64,000 bases of DNA, taken from contig NZ_JAODTL010000043.1 of assembly GCF_026191375.1 (NCBI RefSeq), positions 62,001 to 126,000 of the forward strand, written 5' to 3'. The notes under the pieces were generated by a model that was not told where the DNA came from, ran no database searches, and saw only the letters and a list, made by a program, of their open reading frames with translations. The stretch comes from Marinomonas pontica. Lineage in GTDB: Bacteria; Pseudomonadota; Gammaproteobacteria; Pseudomonadales; Marinomonadaceae. Within the stretch, counting starts at the first letter, position 1; each line of letters opens with the position of its first letter. The translations under genes and the position numbers were made by a program. This document shows positions 9,380 to 19,238 of the stretch, piece by piece.

Positions 9380-11551
9380 ATGAGCACGATATTACAGACA
9401 ACTGATTCAGCAAGTCAGGTTTACGCACTAGAGATAACCTGTCCTCTTGGATTGGAAAATGTCTTGGAAAAAGAGTTGCACGCCGAAGGCTTGACGCAAA
9501 CTCGATTGGGCGAAGCACAAGTAAAGCTAACAACAGACTTAGAAGGCATGTACAAAGCCTGCCTTTGGTCGCGTGTTGCAACTCGCGTGATGTTGCCCAT
9601 CGCCAATTTCAAAATGGAATCGGCTGACGATTTATACGATGGTGTAAAAGCGATTCAATGGTCTGACCACATGAAGGTCACAAACACCATGGCGATTGAC
9701 TGCCACGGCACCAACCACCATATTCGTAATACGCAATTTGGTGCGGTTCGTGCGAAAGACGCGATTGCCGATTATTTTGTCGCCCTAACGGGTGAGCGCC
9801 CTAACGTCGAAAAAGAGCAGCCAGAAGTGCGCATCGCGTTACGCATTAAGCGTGATGTGGTTACCGTGAGCATCGATTTATCTGGTGAAAGTATGCACCG
9901 CCGCGGTTATCGCCAGCATGGTGGTATGGCTCCTCTTAAAGAAAATTTAGCCGCTGGACTTTTGTTGCGGGCAGGCTGGGGAACGGATTGTGGCTTGACG
10001 CAATTAATTGATCCTATGTGTGGTTCTGGTACTTTTCTCGTTGAAGCAGCGATGATGTCTTTGGATATCGCGCCGGGCTTACGTCGTCCATATTGGGGGT
10101 TCAAAGGCTGGAAACAACACGATCATCGTATGTGGCAACAGCTGATGGATTTCGCTAAAAATCGTAAAAAAGATCCTACGACCTTGGGTATTCGATTCCA
10201 AGGTACGGACCGAGAACAAAAAGCCATCGCGGCCGCGCGTGAAAACATCAAGCGCGCAGGACTATCTGGTGTGATTGATGTGACTATGACGTCTTTCCAA
10301 GAGCATGAGTTTGACATTACGCCAGAGATGCCCGGTTTGGTGATTACTAACCCGCCATACGGTGAGCGTATTGGTGACGAAATGGCTTTGATTGCCTTGT
10401 ATCGTCAATTAGGTGAATGGGTGGTGAATAATGTGCGTGGTTGGCAGTTTATGATGCTGACCAGTAATGACCATTTGGCGCGTCAAATCCCTGTTCGTCC
10501 AGAGAAAAGTACACGAGTGATTAACGGTGGCATTGAATGTCGCGCTTACCGATTCCCCTTGTTGGACGGCAGTATTAAAGAAGACGTGGTCGCGCAAGCG
10601 GCGATGACACCGGGTGCGCAAATGTTCGCCAACCGTCTACAAAAGAATGCCAAAAAACTAAAAAAATGGGTCGAGAAGAATAAAATCCAATGTTACCGCG
10701 TGTACGACGCAGATATGCCAGAATACGCGGTTGCCATCGATATTTATCAGGATTGGGCGCACGTTCAAGAATACCAAGCGCCTAAAAGTGTCGATCCAGA
10801 AAAAGCCAAACAGCGTTTGTTTGAAGTCATGTCTGCGATTCCAACGGCATTGAATATTTCAGAATCTAATGTGATCTTGAAACAACGTCAAAGACAGACG
10901 GGCAAAGAGCAATACGAAAAATTTGATCAGACGAAACACGAAATGATCGTTGAAGAATACGGCTGCGACTTCATCGTGAATCTAAAAGATTATTTGGACA
11001 CTGGCTTGTTCCTTGACCACCGTCCTGTACGTAAATTGATTCAAGACAAAGCCAATGGCGCACGATTCCTAAACTTGTTCTGCTACACGGCAACCGCGTC
11101 AGTCCATGCCGGCCAAGGCGGTGCTCGCAGCTCTTTAAGTGTCGATATGTCGAACACGTACACAGAGTGGGCGCGTCGTAACATCGAGTTGAACGAGTTC
11201 TCGGATTTGCATCATCAGGTAGAGCGTGCTGATTGTATTGAATGGCTAAAACAAAGCCGCGATAAATTTGACTTAATCTTTATGGACCCTCCGACGTTCT
11301 CGAATTCGAAAAAAATGGCGGATGTGTTGGACATTCAGCGTGATCACGGTGAATTGGTTCGTTTGGCAATGGCAAGACTGGCGAGAGGCGGGGAGCTGAT
11401 TTTCTCCAATAACTATCGTCGTTTTGTATTGGATGAAGCGTTAGAGCAAGAATACGATGTGAAAAACATCACTCGTGAAACACTCGATCCAGATTTTGAT
11501 CGTAACGACAAAATTCATCAGTGTTACATTATTAAGAATAAGTCAGCATAA
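9380..11551 (+). CDS. rlmL: Bifunctional 23S rRNA methyltransferase RlmKL
   Basis: Fused RlmL (m2G2445) and RlmK (m7G2069) rRNA methyltransferase, 723 residues, matching the usual fused form. The N-terminal THUMP region is followed by a first Rossmann domain with DPMCGSGTFLVEAA and the catalytic TNPPYGER (near residues 317-324). The second methyltransferase domain carries FLNLFCYTATASVHA and FMDPPTFSNSKKM near the C-terminus. Both SAM-binding and catalytic motifs are intact, so both activities are expected. The ATG at 9380 has only a weak ribosome site. Confidence 0.96.
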   Translation: MSTILQTTDSASQVYALEITCPLGLENVLEKELHAEGLTQTRLGEAQVKLTTDLEGMYKACLWSRVATRVMLPIANFKMESADDLYDGVKAIQWSDHMKVTNTMAIDCHGTNHHIRNTQFGAVRAKDAIADYFVALTGERPNVEKEQPEVRIALRIKRDVVTVSIDLSGESMHRRGYRQHGGMAPLKENLAAGLLLRAGWGTDCGLTQLIDPMCGSGTFLVEAAMMSLDIAPGLRRPYWGFKGWKQHDHRMWQQLMDFAKNRKKDPTTLGIRFQGTDREQKAIAAARENIKRAGLSGVIDVTMTSFQEHEFDITPEMPGLVITNPPYGERIGDEMALIALYRQLGEWVVNNVRGWQFMMLTSNDHLARQIPVRPEKSTRVINGGIECRAYRFPLLDGSIKEDVVAQAAMTPGAQMFANRLQKNAKKLKKWVEKNKIQCYRVYDADMPEYAVAIDIYQDWAHVQEYQAPKSVDPEKAKQRLFEVMSAIPTALNISESNVILKQRQRQTGKEQYEKFDQTKHEMIVEEYGCDFIVNLKDYLDTGLFLDHRPVRKLIQDKANGARFLNLFCYTATASVHAGQGGARSSLSVDMSNTYTEWARRNIELNEFSDLHHQVERADCIEWLKQSRDKFDLIFMDPPTFSNSKKMADVLDIQRDHGELVRLAMARLARGGELIFSNNYRRFVLDEALEQEYDVKNITRETLDPDFDRNDKIHQCYIIKNKSA

Positions 11552-11650
11552 GTGAGTGAAATCAGTATAATTTGCTGACGTTTTATTCAGGCTAAGCGTG
11601 TCGCTTCGCCTTTTTATTTTTAAGCGTTTTTAAGGTTTATAAGTTTTACT

Positions 11651-12511
11651 ATGAGAAAGAAAACATTTCGACTTGTGATTAGTTGTCCCGACAGAGTGGG
11701 GATTGTAGCGGCGGTGAGTCAGTTCTTAAACGAACGCAAAGGCTCGATTATCGAAGCGAGTCATCATACGGATTTAGAGCAAAAATGGTTTTTCATGCGT
11801 CACGACATTGACGCAGAAAGCCTGAATATTGACGTCGAAACATTCCGCCAAGAATTCGCGCCAATCGCAGAAGAGTTCAACATGCGTTGGTATGTGAAAG
11901 ACAGCGAAGACCGTCCGAAAGTAGTGTTGTTGGCGACCAAAGAATCCCATTGTCTAAACGACATTATGCATCGCTGGCACACGGGCGAACTGAATTGTGA
12001 AATCGTAGGGGTTATCGCGAACCACGAAGACCTGCGTTCTATGGTTGAATGGTACAAAATTCCATACTTCTGCATCCCGGTGCCGAAAGAAAACAAAATG
12101 CCAGCGTTTCAAGAGATTGAAGCCTGCATTGATCAGTCTGGTGCTGACACCATTGTACTGGCGCGCTACATGCAGATCTTCCCTGAATACTTGTGCGAAA
12201 AATACCGTCACAAAGTAATCAACATTCACCACAGCTTCTTGCCTTCTTTCATCGGTGCTAAGCCTTACCATCAGGCCGCTGTTCGTGGTGTGAAGTTGAT
12301 TGGTGCAACCTGTCACTATGTGACGGCCGATTTGGATGCTGGTCCGATTATCGAGCAAGACGTGATTCGTGTTCGTCACAGCCACGCAGCAGAAGACATG
12401 GTTCGTCTTGGTAAAGACATTGAGAAATTGGTGCTGTCTCGTGGTTTACGCTATCACTTAGAAGATCGTGTCTTGGTGCATGGTAATAAGACCGTAGTGT
12501 TTGCTGAGTAA
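11651..12511 (+). CDS. purU: Formyltetrahydrofolate deformylase
   Basis: PurU hydrolyses 10-formyl-THF to formate and THF, balancing one-carbon pools. At 286 residues it has normal length. An N-terminal ACT domain (VISCPDRVGIVAAVSQFL) is followed by the formyltransferase-like domain with HHSFLPSFIGAKPYHQA and GATCHYVTADLDAGPIIEQD, which contain the catalytic His and Asp. The gene is single with its own terminator. Confidence 0.96.
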   Translation: MRKKTFRLVISCPDRVGIVAAVSQFLNERKGSIIEASHHTDLEQKWFFMRHDIDAESLNIDVETFRQEFAPIAEEFNMRWYVKDSEDRPKVVLLATKESHCLNDIMHRWHTGELNCEIVGVIANHEDLRSMVEWYKIPYFCIPVPKENKMPAFQEIEACIDQSGADTIVLARYMQIFPEYLCEKYRHKVINIHHSFLPSFIGAKPYHQAAVRGVKLIGATCHYVTADLDAGPIIEQDVIRVRHSHAAEDMVRLGKDIEKLVLSRGLRYHLEDRVLVHGNKTVVFAE

Positions 12512-12532
12512 CCAGCTCATAGTAAGACAGTG

Positions 12533-12563
12533 AAAAGGAAGGCGTGATGCCTTCCCTTTTTTT
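12533..12563 (+). terminator. Terminator after purU
   Basis: GGAAGGC (12537-12543) pairs with GCCTTCC (12549-12555) and is followed by a C and seven T; flanking A4 bases extend the stem. Confidence 0.85.
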
Positions 12564-12700
12564 AGGTGTTTGTTTGGCATTTTTTTATCTTTTTGTAATC
12601 TTAGTGCTGCAAAATTTTCGTTATTGGAAAAAGAGTCTATATTCTATAGTTATGTGTACGATAAATGATCAATTTAAGAGACGGCAAGGTGAGGTGAATT

Positions 12701-12961
12701 ATGAAACTCAAATTAACGCCAACTCAAAACTTGTGCGTTGGGTATTTGGAGTCGGGGTTTAAGCTAATCCAATTAGACGAACAGTTTTACTTTATCAAAG
12801 GCGAGCGTCGACAAAAAGTGTTGCCAAAAACACTGGATGCGCTGGTTAATCGTGGCGCATTGGCTCACAACGAGCAAGGCGACTACATGCTGAGCGATGA
12901 ATTTGTCGAGCACCGCAAACGAATGCGTCAAACCAACGAGCCGAAACAGACTCGTCATTGA
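12701..12961 (+). CDS. Small conserved-looking hypothetical protein
   Basis: An 86-residue soluble protein that I do not recognise. It has a helical N-terminus and a polar, basic C-terminal end (EHRKRMRQTNEPKQTRH). The central part (RRQKVLPKTLDALVNRGAL) resembles a small winged-helix-like segment, but this is only an impression. The ATG follows AAGGTGAGG, a good ribosome site, and a strong terminator follows directly, so it looks like a real monocistronic gene. Confidence 0.7.
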   Translation: MKLKLTPTQNLCVGYLESGFKLIQLDEQFYFIKGERRQKVLPKTLDALVNRGALAHNEQGDYMLSDEFVEHRKRMRQTNEPKQTRH

Positions 12962-12982
12962 CAAAGTATCTACGACTACCTT

Positions 12983-13020
12983 GGCCCCATTTTTTCTACT
13001 CAGGTAAATGGGGCCTTTTT
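12983..13020 (+). terminator. Terminator after the 86-residue gene
   Basis: GGCCCCATTT pairs with AAATGGGGCC across a 13-15-base loop, followed by T5-T6. A strong intrinsic terminator. Confidence 0.9.
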
Positions 13021-13085
13021 TATGGCGTCTTATATTGTAAACGCCACAGACTCTGATCCTTCTGTTTCTCTTCTTTCCTAATGAC

Positions 13086-14165
13086 TCACTGTACCGATCT
13101 TGGCGTTTGCGTGAATAGGTGACTGACTGCTTGCGCCAGTATTGGGCTGGCGTGTCCACTGCGAAGCAATGTCCAAAGCGGTTGTTTGGTTTCTGGGTGT
13201 TGGCTGAGTTCGGCGGCGATTTGTTTGAAGGCTATGTAGCCGTCTTCTCGATGTGCCAATTTTTCCATGATGATGCGCAGCAATTGAGGGTTTTGAGCCA
13301 ACCAATGTGGGCATTTCGCCGCCAAAGCGGCGATGGCATGAAGGTCATCGTCTTTGCATTCTGTCAGGCTGCCCAATAATCCAAACAAGGGTAGTAAAAG
13401 TCGGTCGTCTAGGTTTGCTCTGGAAAGGGCGCGCAGATAGCTTGCTTGTAACAAAGGTTCTTGTTCTGTTTGCAGCTTTTCAATCAGGGTGTCTTGTAGG
13501 GCTTCCGGTAAATTTTCGTGTTCCAGTGCATGGCATAACGCGCTAACAACAGGGTTGGCCGCATGGCGAATGGCATTGTTAATGAGTGCGCTATAGTGGC
13601 TGTCGTGCGCTTGGGTGGCCAATTCGGCTATGCCTTGTAACCCCAATGTTTGCCAGCTTTCATCTTGTTCTAGGTCGCTAGAAGAGAGGTATTTCACCAC
13701 GGCATCGAAGTAATGAGAGGGTGTTTGGCGTAGGTCTTTGCCCAATATAGCATGCAGGCTGGCCATGCGTTCTTGGTCAGGTTTGAAAGCGTAAGGGCTG
13801 TCTTCTAGCGCTTCAGATAAACCAGCTTCTTCGCCTTTGCGCAGTATTTTATCGACGATGCTTTTGATGAAGTGATCACGAGTGCCGAGGTTTAGGCAGC
13901 CAGCTTCGTCTAAGGGCATTTTGATGAACCAGATTACGCTTTGCTCAGCGGCTTTATCGCTGTTTTGAGTTTGAGCGTTTTTCATTTTTAGTAGGCAAGC
14001 AAGCCAAGCGTGTTGACGAAATGGAAAGGGGTAGGCTTGCTGTTTGCGATCGAATTGGATCGCCTGTTGTGGGGTGATTTTGGTGATGTGACGACCGAGG
14101 TCGTAATAGTTTACATCACAGCCAACCATGTCGAATAAGTCTGCTAAAGATTCTATTTTGTTCAT
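13086..14165 (-). CDS. DUF3549 family protein
   Basis: A cytoplasmic helical protein of about 359 residues that matches the DUF3549 family of gammaproteobacteria. The N-terminal stretch SLADLFDMVGCDVNYYDLGRHITKI is the family hallmark, and the rest is HEAT-like alpha-helical sequence without obvious catalytic motifs. An upstream in-frame start exists at 14183, but the ATG at 14165 fits the usual family N-terminus. Function is unknown. It lies divergent from yqcC. Confidence 0.75.
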   Translation of the reverse strand: MNKIESLADLFDMVGCDVNYYDLGRHITKITPQQAIQFDRKQQAYPFPFRQHAWLACLLKMKNAQTQNSDKAAEQSVIWFIKMPLDEAGCLNLGTRDHFIKSIVDKILRKGEEAGLSEALEDSPYAFKPDQERMASLHAILGKDLRQTPSHYFDAVVKYLSSSDLEQDESWQTLGLQGIAELATQAHDSHYSALINNAIRHAANPVVSALCHALEHENLPEALQDTLIEKLQTEQEPLLQASYLRALSRANLDDRLLLPLFGLLGSLTECKDDDLHAIAALAAKCPHWLAQNPQLLRIIMEKLAHREDGYIAFKQIAAELSQHPETKQPLWTLLRSGHASPILAQAVSHLFTQTPRSVQ

Positions 14166-14278
14166 ACTAAAGTTTGGGCTCATGCTGCCGATACAGGTTC
14201 AAATGAAGTGCTATCGGTAGGCTTTCATGTGTGAATTAAAGATGCGCTATCTTACCGTTTTTCATAGGAGAAATCAGG

Positions 14279-14620
14279 TTGAAAAAAACCTTTTCTGCCC
14301 ATCATGTATTGGCGGATTTACTGATGGACTTGCAAATGGCAATGCAAGACGGTGGTGTTTGGGAATGCGAGACTCCTTCTGAACTAGCCCAGCAAAGCTC
14401 AGAACCTTTTTGTGTGGACACCATGGCGTTTGAGCAATGGTTGCGGTTTGTGATGATTGAGCGTTTTAAAAGCATGTTGGAAACGGGGGAGGCGTTGCCG
14501 GTGCGTTGTCATATTTCGCCGATGGCGGAAGATGCGTTTAAAGGACTGCCGGCCAATAAAGTAAGCCAAATTGTGGTGTGTTTAAATCGCATCGATCAGC
14601 ATTTAAGCGGTGCGTTGTGA
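14279..14620 (+). CDS. YqcC family (DUF446) protein
   Basis: A 113-residue YqcC/DUF446 protein. The diagnostic segment is PFCVDTMAFEQWLRFVMIERF followed by CHISPMAEDAF. The start is a TTG at 14279 with TAGGAG about 8 bases upstream; no better ATG gives the family N-terminus. Its stop overlaps the start of the next gene as GTGA, so the two are translationally coupled. In Enterobacteria the gene sits beside the pseudouridine synthase truC; here the partner is DUF1853 instead. Confidence 0.85.
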   Translation: MKKTFSAHHVLADLLMDLQMAMQDGGVWECETPSELAQQSSEPFCVDTMAFEQWLRFVMIERFKSMLETGEALPVRCHISPMAEDAFKGLPANKVSQIVVCLNRIDQHLSGAL

Positions 14621-15486
14621 CCTCACTGTCTCAGCGAGTTCAGCATCCTTTGGTTAGGGATCTTGCGTGGCTGGTGGAGGGACATTATATCGAGCGTGAT
14701 TTTGCGTTGGAAACCTATTGGTTGCCAGATGTGACGGAGCGTGTGTTGGCTCTGGATCAACAGCCATCGTCTTTAGTTGAAGCCATGGCAGCGTGTAAAT
14801 CGCATTTTCTTGGCAGTTATTTTGAGACGTTGTTTTCGTATGCTATCCGTCATTTGTCGATGCTAACGATTCATCTGGAGCATGTTCAGATTGTCGGCCA
14901 AGGCAAAACCTTGGGCGAGGTGGACATGTTGGTGGAAACGCCTGCCGGTGACCTACACCAGTTTGAAATTGCCATTAAGTTTTATTTAGAACGACAGGAT
15001 TTGTACCCGAATCATTGGATTGGGCCAAATAAAAACGACAGTCTGCTTAAAAAAGTCACAAGAGCCAGAGACCATCAGTTACAAATTTTGCAAACGGAAG
15101 AAGGCGTCAGTGCCATTGCGGATGTGGCAAAAGGTCGTGTGCCGCATTCGAATTTATTGATTTTTGGTCGGCTTTATAAGCCTTTAGGCAATAGCCAAGA
15201 TGGGGGCGAGTGGTTAACGCAAACAGAGTTTGGTGGTTGGGTTCGAGAATCTGAGGCGGCGACGTTGACGGCACAATTTTCGAAGTTTTTAATCTTACAA
15301 AAGCCGCATTGGCTGGCTTTTCCAAATGATAATGTGAATTTTTCTTTCAATTTGACGCAATCTGCCTACAATCTCGTAGGTAAAATCCTACATGACTCTC
15401 GACCTGAGCATGTTTTTTTATGGTCTTCTTCTGAACAGGAAGAAGCAATAAACAAGCATGTTTTTATTGTGCCTGATTTGTGGTGA
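14617..15486 (+). CDS. DUF1853 family protein
   Basis: A DUF1853 protein of about 289 residues. I start it at the GTG at 14617, which overlaps the yqcC stop by 4 bp, giving VTSLSQRVQHPLVRDLAWL; the frame is open upstream, but that region codes for YqcC. The middle contains GEVDMLVETPAGDLHQFEIAIKFYL, in which the D...E.K spacing recalls a PD-(D/E)xK nuclease core. The C-terminal part is rich in aromatics. The nuclease-like reading is an inference from the pattern; the cellular role is unknown. Confidence 0.8.
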   Translation: MTSLSQRVQHPLVRDLAWLVEGHYIERDFALETYWLPDVTERVLALDQQPSSLVEAMAACKSHFLGSYFETLFSYAIRHLSMLTIHLEHVQIVGQGKTLGEVDMLVETPAGDLHQFEIAIKFYLERQDLYPNHWIGPNKNDSLLKKVTRARDHQLQILQTEEGVSAIADVAKGRVPHSNLLIFGRLYKPLGNSQDGGEWLTQTEFGGWVRESEAATLTAQFSKFLILQKPHWLAFPNDNVNFSFNLTQSAYNLVGKILHDSRPEHVFLWSSSEQEEAINKHVFIVPDLW

Positions 15487-15537
15487 TGGTTTGACGACCC
15501 TTTAGTATGCAAAATGTATTGTAGTAGAACTTAGTAG

Positions 15538-17550
15538 ATGACAGATTTATCGACACTGGTGCATGACAAAATGCCGTTGGCTGCTTGGATTATTGATATA
15601 GAGCGCTCAAGTGTGCCTTGGTGTAATGACGCGGCCGCTGAGTTGCTGACAGATTCTTTGAGCGATATAAAGTCAGGCCAACGTTTGATTTCAGAGGCGC
15701 TGCAAAAGCGCTTGTCTGTTTACATCGACGCGTTGTCGTTGGGCGATGCTTTGCCGTTTAAATGGCCTTATCTTGCGAAAGACGGTACACAATACACGGT
15801 CAGTGGTTCTGTGATTGCATTAGGGGAAGGGCGTCGAGGTTTGTCGGTTGAAGCGCACCCTGTGTCCGTTCTATTCAAACCTACTCCTGCCGTGATGGGC
15901 AACATGTTACCAGCGCAAGCGATCACCGCCAGCAGGTTACCTACCCAATTCAAAAGCCTTTCTGTTGCCGCTTTTGATCCTAATGGCGTTTATTTGGAAG
16001 CAAGCGACCGCTTTGGCGAACTGTTTGGCGATATTCAACATATTCGAGATCTATTTGCTGTGTCTGGTGCGGCCAATAGTTTTATGCGACGTTTAGAACT
16101 GAAAGAGTTGCTTTCCCAAGAAATCCGTTTGTCCAGTAAAAAAGGCGTTCGTTGGCATAAGATTGAAGTCTCTTATCATCCTTTAACAAATGACATTTAC
16201 TTACTGACCCATGATATTCAAGAAGAACGAGATCATGACGTCGCGCTGTACCGTCTAAATAATTACGACAGCCTGACTCAATTGCCAAATCGCAATTTGC
16301 TGTACCAGCAGTTAGAAAGTGCGTTGGTCAATGCACGCAAGCGCCAGCGACATTTTGGTATTTTGTACCTGGATTTGGACGGTTTTAAAGTGATCAATGA
16401 TAACTTTGGTCATCGTGTGGGTGACGAACTTATCCAACGTGTTGCTGAGCGCATTAAAACCTGTATTCCTTCACGAGCCTGTTTGTATCGCTTGGGTGGG
16501 GATGAGTTTGTGGTTGTATTGGAAAACACCGATTCCATTGATGAGCTGGAAGACATTGCAAAGGGCATTATGCAAAATGCCAGCGATACGTATCCGGTGG
16601 CCAAAATGGAAATGATGATTACTGCCAGTATTGGTATTGCGAGTTACCCTCAGCACGCGGATGACATTGATAATTTGCTCAAAAATGCCGATGCGGCGAT
16701 GTACCGTGCGAAGTCCACGGGCCATAACATGTATTTTGTCTACGAAAATGACATGGCAGATAACATTGATGCTCACCTTACTTTGGGTGGTGGACTCAGA
16801 AAGGCCATTGAGGAAGAGCAGTTCATTCTGCATTACCAACCTAAGATTCGTCTGTGTGATGAAGTGGTGGTGGGAGCGGAGGCTTTGATCCGTTGGATTC
16901 ACCCTGAATTGGGGATGATCAGTCCTGATCAATTTATACCTTTAGCAGAAGAAAGCGGTTTGATTCTACCGCTAGGCGAGTGGGTGATTCGACGAGCCTG
17001 CCGACAATTACAAGAATGGCGAGAAGCGGGATTTGCGCCGATAAAACTGTCGGTGAATTTGTCCAGCCGACAATTTATGCAGGCTGATCTGGTTGATATG
17101 GTGGAACGTGTGTTGGAAGAGACGGGTGTCGATTCTGAATACTTTGAACTTGAGTTAACCGAGAGCATGTTGATGGCGGATGCGCAACAATCTATCGATA
17201 AATTGCATGGTTTTCGAAAGCTGGGCTTAACCTTGTCTATTGATGATTTTGGGACAGGGTATTCATCGTTGGCCTATCTGAAAAAATTCCCGATTCAAAC
17301 GTTAAAGATCGACCGATCATTTATTCATGACTTGGGCTTGGATTGCGATAACGATGCCATCGTTAAGGCCACTATTGCCATGGCCAACAGCTTGAATCTG
17401 AAAGTGATTGCCGAAGGGGTTGAAACACGCTCACAAGTGGATGCATTAAACGGCTATGCTTGCGAAGAGGTGCAAGGGTATCTGTTTTCTCGACCTTTAT
17501 GTGGTGATGACTTTCTGTCCTATGTGAACGGACGCAGCGCCATCGTTTGA
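15538..17550 (+). CDS. PAS-GGDEF-EAL cyclic-di-GMP signalling protein
   Basis: A 670-residue soluble protein with two PAS-like sensory segments (about residues 1-230), a GGDEF domain with intact GGDEF at about residue 320, and an EAL domain with intact EALIRW at about residue 447, DDFGTGYSSL and the C-terminal QGYLFSRP. Both catalytic signatures look complete, so it could make or degrade c-di-GMP. There is no signal peptide or membrane helix. Its ribosome site is weak. A LapA-like adhesin lies elsewhere in this window, a class often controlled by c-di-GMP, but no direct link is shown. Confidence 0.92.
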   Translation: MTDLSTLVHDKMPLAAWIIDIERSSVPWCNDAAAELLTDSLSDIKSGQRLISEALQKRLSVYIDALSLGDALPFKWPYLAKDGTQYTVSGSVIALGEGRRGLSVEAHPVSVLFKPTPAVMGNMLPAQAITASRLPTQFKSLSVAAFDPNGVYLEASDRFGELFGDIQHIRDLFAVSGAANSFMRRLELKELLSQEIRLSSKKGVRWHKIEVSYHPLTNDIYLLTHDIQEERDHDVALYRLNNYDSLTQLPNRNLLYQQLESALVNARKRQRHFGILYLDLDGFKVINDNFGHRVGDELIQRVAERIKTCIPSRACLYRLGGDEFVVVLENTDSIDELEDIAKGIMQNASDTYPVAKMEMMITASIGIASYPQHADDIDNLLKNADAAMYRAKSTGHNMYFVYENDMADNIDAHLTLGGGLRKAIEEEQFILHYQPKIRLCDEVVVGAEALIRWIHPELGMISPDQFIPLAEESGLILPLGEWVIRRACRQLQEWREAGFAPIKLSVNLSSRQFMQADLVDMVERVLEETGVDSEYFELELTESMLMADAQQSIDKLHGFRKLGLTLSIDDFGTGYSSLAYLKKFPIQTLKIDRSFIHDLGLDCDNDAIVKATIAMANSLNLKVIAEGVETRSQVDALNGYACEEVQGYLFSRPLCGDDFLSYVNGRSAIV

Positions 17551-17675
17551 CCGCTAAAGATAAAATACGCCATCAAATTAAGAAAGCATTATGGCTTTGG
17601 CATTTTTGATGTCTTGCGTGTTTGGAATAGGTTATCCTTTTCCTCACGCGAAAATTATTAAACGATGGGAACACT

Positions 17676-18533
17676 GTGTCGACGCTTGAAAACCTTTCTT
17701 GTCCGATAGACTCCACACCGCTAAGCCTTGTTGAACGAAGCTTAAAGTGCGATCAAGGACATACATTCGATCTGGCCAAATCCGGCTATGTAAATCTTCT
17801 TCCAGTACAAAATAAGCGTTCTAAAGACCCTGGCGATAGCAAAGAGATGGTGGCATCGCGGCAAGCTTTTCTGTCGCAGCAACATTATTTTCCCATTGTG
17901 AGTGCGATTTTATCTTCTTGGCCGGAACGTCATTTATACGACGGCGTGCGTATTCTCGATGCTGGGTGCGGTGAAGGCTATTATCTTGATGAAATTGGTA
18001 AGGCTTTGATGGTGCAAGAGACGAGTGTCGAGCGCACTGGGCTTGATATTTCAAAGTGGGCAATAGCGGCCGCGAGCAAACGAGATAAATCGGTCAGTTG
18101 GTTGGTGGGCAGCAACGCCAGCTTACCTGTGCCAGATTCACGTTTTGATGCTGTATTGTGTTTATTTGGCTTTCCTGTTTTTAGCGAGTTTTCTCGAGTA
18201 TTAAGCGACGACGGTTTACTGCTTCTGGTTGAATCGGGTCCAGATCACCTAATCGAGCTGAGAAGAATATTGTATCCGACTATTCATGAGTACAAACCGA
18301 CGTTTGCTGACGGTGTGGCGGGATTTGAACTGGTGCAGGAAAAAGCGGAAACCTTTTCATTTACTCTTGGTTCTCAGGAAGACATACAGAATTTATTGAG
18401 CATGACGCCTCATATGCATAAAGCGTCTTATGACGGCCGTGAGGCTCTAAAGCAACTCAATACTATCATTTTAACCGCGGACATTAAGCTTCGCTGGTAT
18501 CACAAAAAGGCTAAGGAAGTGAATCATGTCTAA
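17676..18533 (+). CDS. rlmA: 23S rRNA (guanine-N1)-methyltransferase, RlmA-like
   Basis: RlmA methylates G745 of 23S rRNA in E. coli. This 285-residue protein has the N-terminal zinc-finger region, the hallmark FDLAKSGYVNLLPVQ.KRSKDPGDSKEM, and a SAM-binding ILDAGCGEGYYL near residue 93. The first zinc motif reads CPID where E. coli has CPLC, so one Cys ligand is missing, while C25 and H29 remain. The start is a GTG at 17676 within an otherwise clean upstream region. It overlaps the carbonic anhydrase gene by 8 bp. Confidence 0.9.
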   Translation: MSTLENLSCPIDSTPLSLVERSLKCDQGHTFDLAKSGYVNLLPVQNKRSKDPGDSKEMVASRQAFLSQQHYFPIVSAILSSWPERHLYDGVRILDAGCGEGYYLDEIGKALMVQETSVERTGLDISKWAIAAASKRDKSVSWLVGSNASLPVPDSRFDAVLCLFGFPVFSEFSRVLSDDGLLLLVESGPDHLIELRRILYPTIHEYKPTFADGVAGFELVQEKAETFSFTLGSQEDIQNLLSMTPHMHKASYDGREALKQLNTIILTADIKLRWYHKKAKEVNHV

Positions 18534-19158
18534 CTATTTAGATGAACTTTTCAATAAAAACAGAGAGTGGGCCGCCAAAGTGACGGCGGAAGATCCAGAA
18601 TTTTTTTCCACCTTATCTAAGCAACAACAGCCTGAATATCTTTGGATTGGGTGTGCCGATAGCCGTGTTCCAGCAAACCAGATTGTGGATCTTTTGCCAG
18701 GTGAAGTCTTTGTTCACCGTAATATTGCCAACGTTGTGGTACACACCGATTTGAATTGTTTGTCTGTTATCCAGTTCGCGGTGGATGTACTGAAAGTCAA
18801 ACACATTATGGTTGTTGGTCACTATGGCTGTGGTGGTATCAAAGCGGCTATGGGCAACGAAGAGCACGGTATGATAGACAACTGGCTACGTCATATTAAG
18901 GACGTGTATCGTTTGCATAAAGACGAACTGGATGCCATTAGCGACGAACACACACGCTTTGATCGCATGTGTGAGTTGAATGTGGTTGAACAGGTGGCGA
19001 ACGTTTGTCAGAGCAGCATTGTTCAAAATGCATGGAAAACGGGCCAAGAGTTACACGTTCATGGTTGGTGCTACAGTATTGATAATGGGCACATTACCGA
19101 TCTGAAAAGAACCGTGTCGAATGCTGAAGAATCCGCTGAACAAATGCTAAACATGTAA
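18526..19158 (+). CDS. can: Beta-class carbonic anhydrase
   Basis: A 210-residue beta-carbonic anhydrase interconverting CO2 and bicarbonate. Zinc ligands are C43, H99 and C102, and the D45-R47 dyad (CADSR) is present. HRNIANVV and GHYGCGGIKAAM are classic. It overlaps rlmA by 8 bp, so the two are probably cotranscribed. A near-perfect palindromic terminator follows. Confidence 0.96.
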   Translation: MSNYLDELFNKNREWAAKVTAEDPEFFSTLSKQQQPEYLWIGCADSRVPANQIVDLLPGEVFVHRNIANVVVHTDLNCLSVIQFAVDVLKVKHIMVVGHYGCGGIKAAMGNEEHGMIDNWLRHIKDVYRLHKDELDAISDEHTRFDRMCELNVVEQVANVCQSSIVQNAWKTGQELHVHGWCYSIDNGHITDLKRTVSNAEESAEQMLNM

Positions 19159-19183
19159 TGCGTGCTAGTGAGTAAAAGATAAC

Positions 19184-19220
19184 ACATAAAAAAACGAGCA
19201 AATTTGCTCGTTTTTTATGT
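19184..19220. terminator. Bidirectional terminator between can and lysR gene
   Basis: A palindrome in which ACGAGCAAATTTGCTCGT is flanked by A7 on one side and T6 on the other, so it can terminate the plus-strand can transcript and the minus-strand LysR transcript. Confidence 0.9.
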
Positions 19221-19238
19221 TTGAATGACGCAGGTGAA

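Noticed and set aside
12544-12762. Open frame of 72 codons after purU
   Set aside because: It begins inside the purU terminator hairpin, has no ribosome site and overlaps the well-supported gene at 12701.
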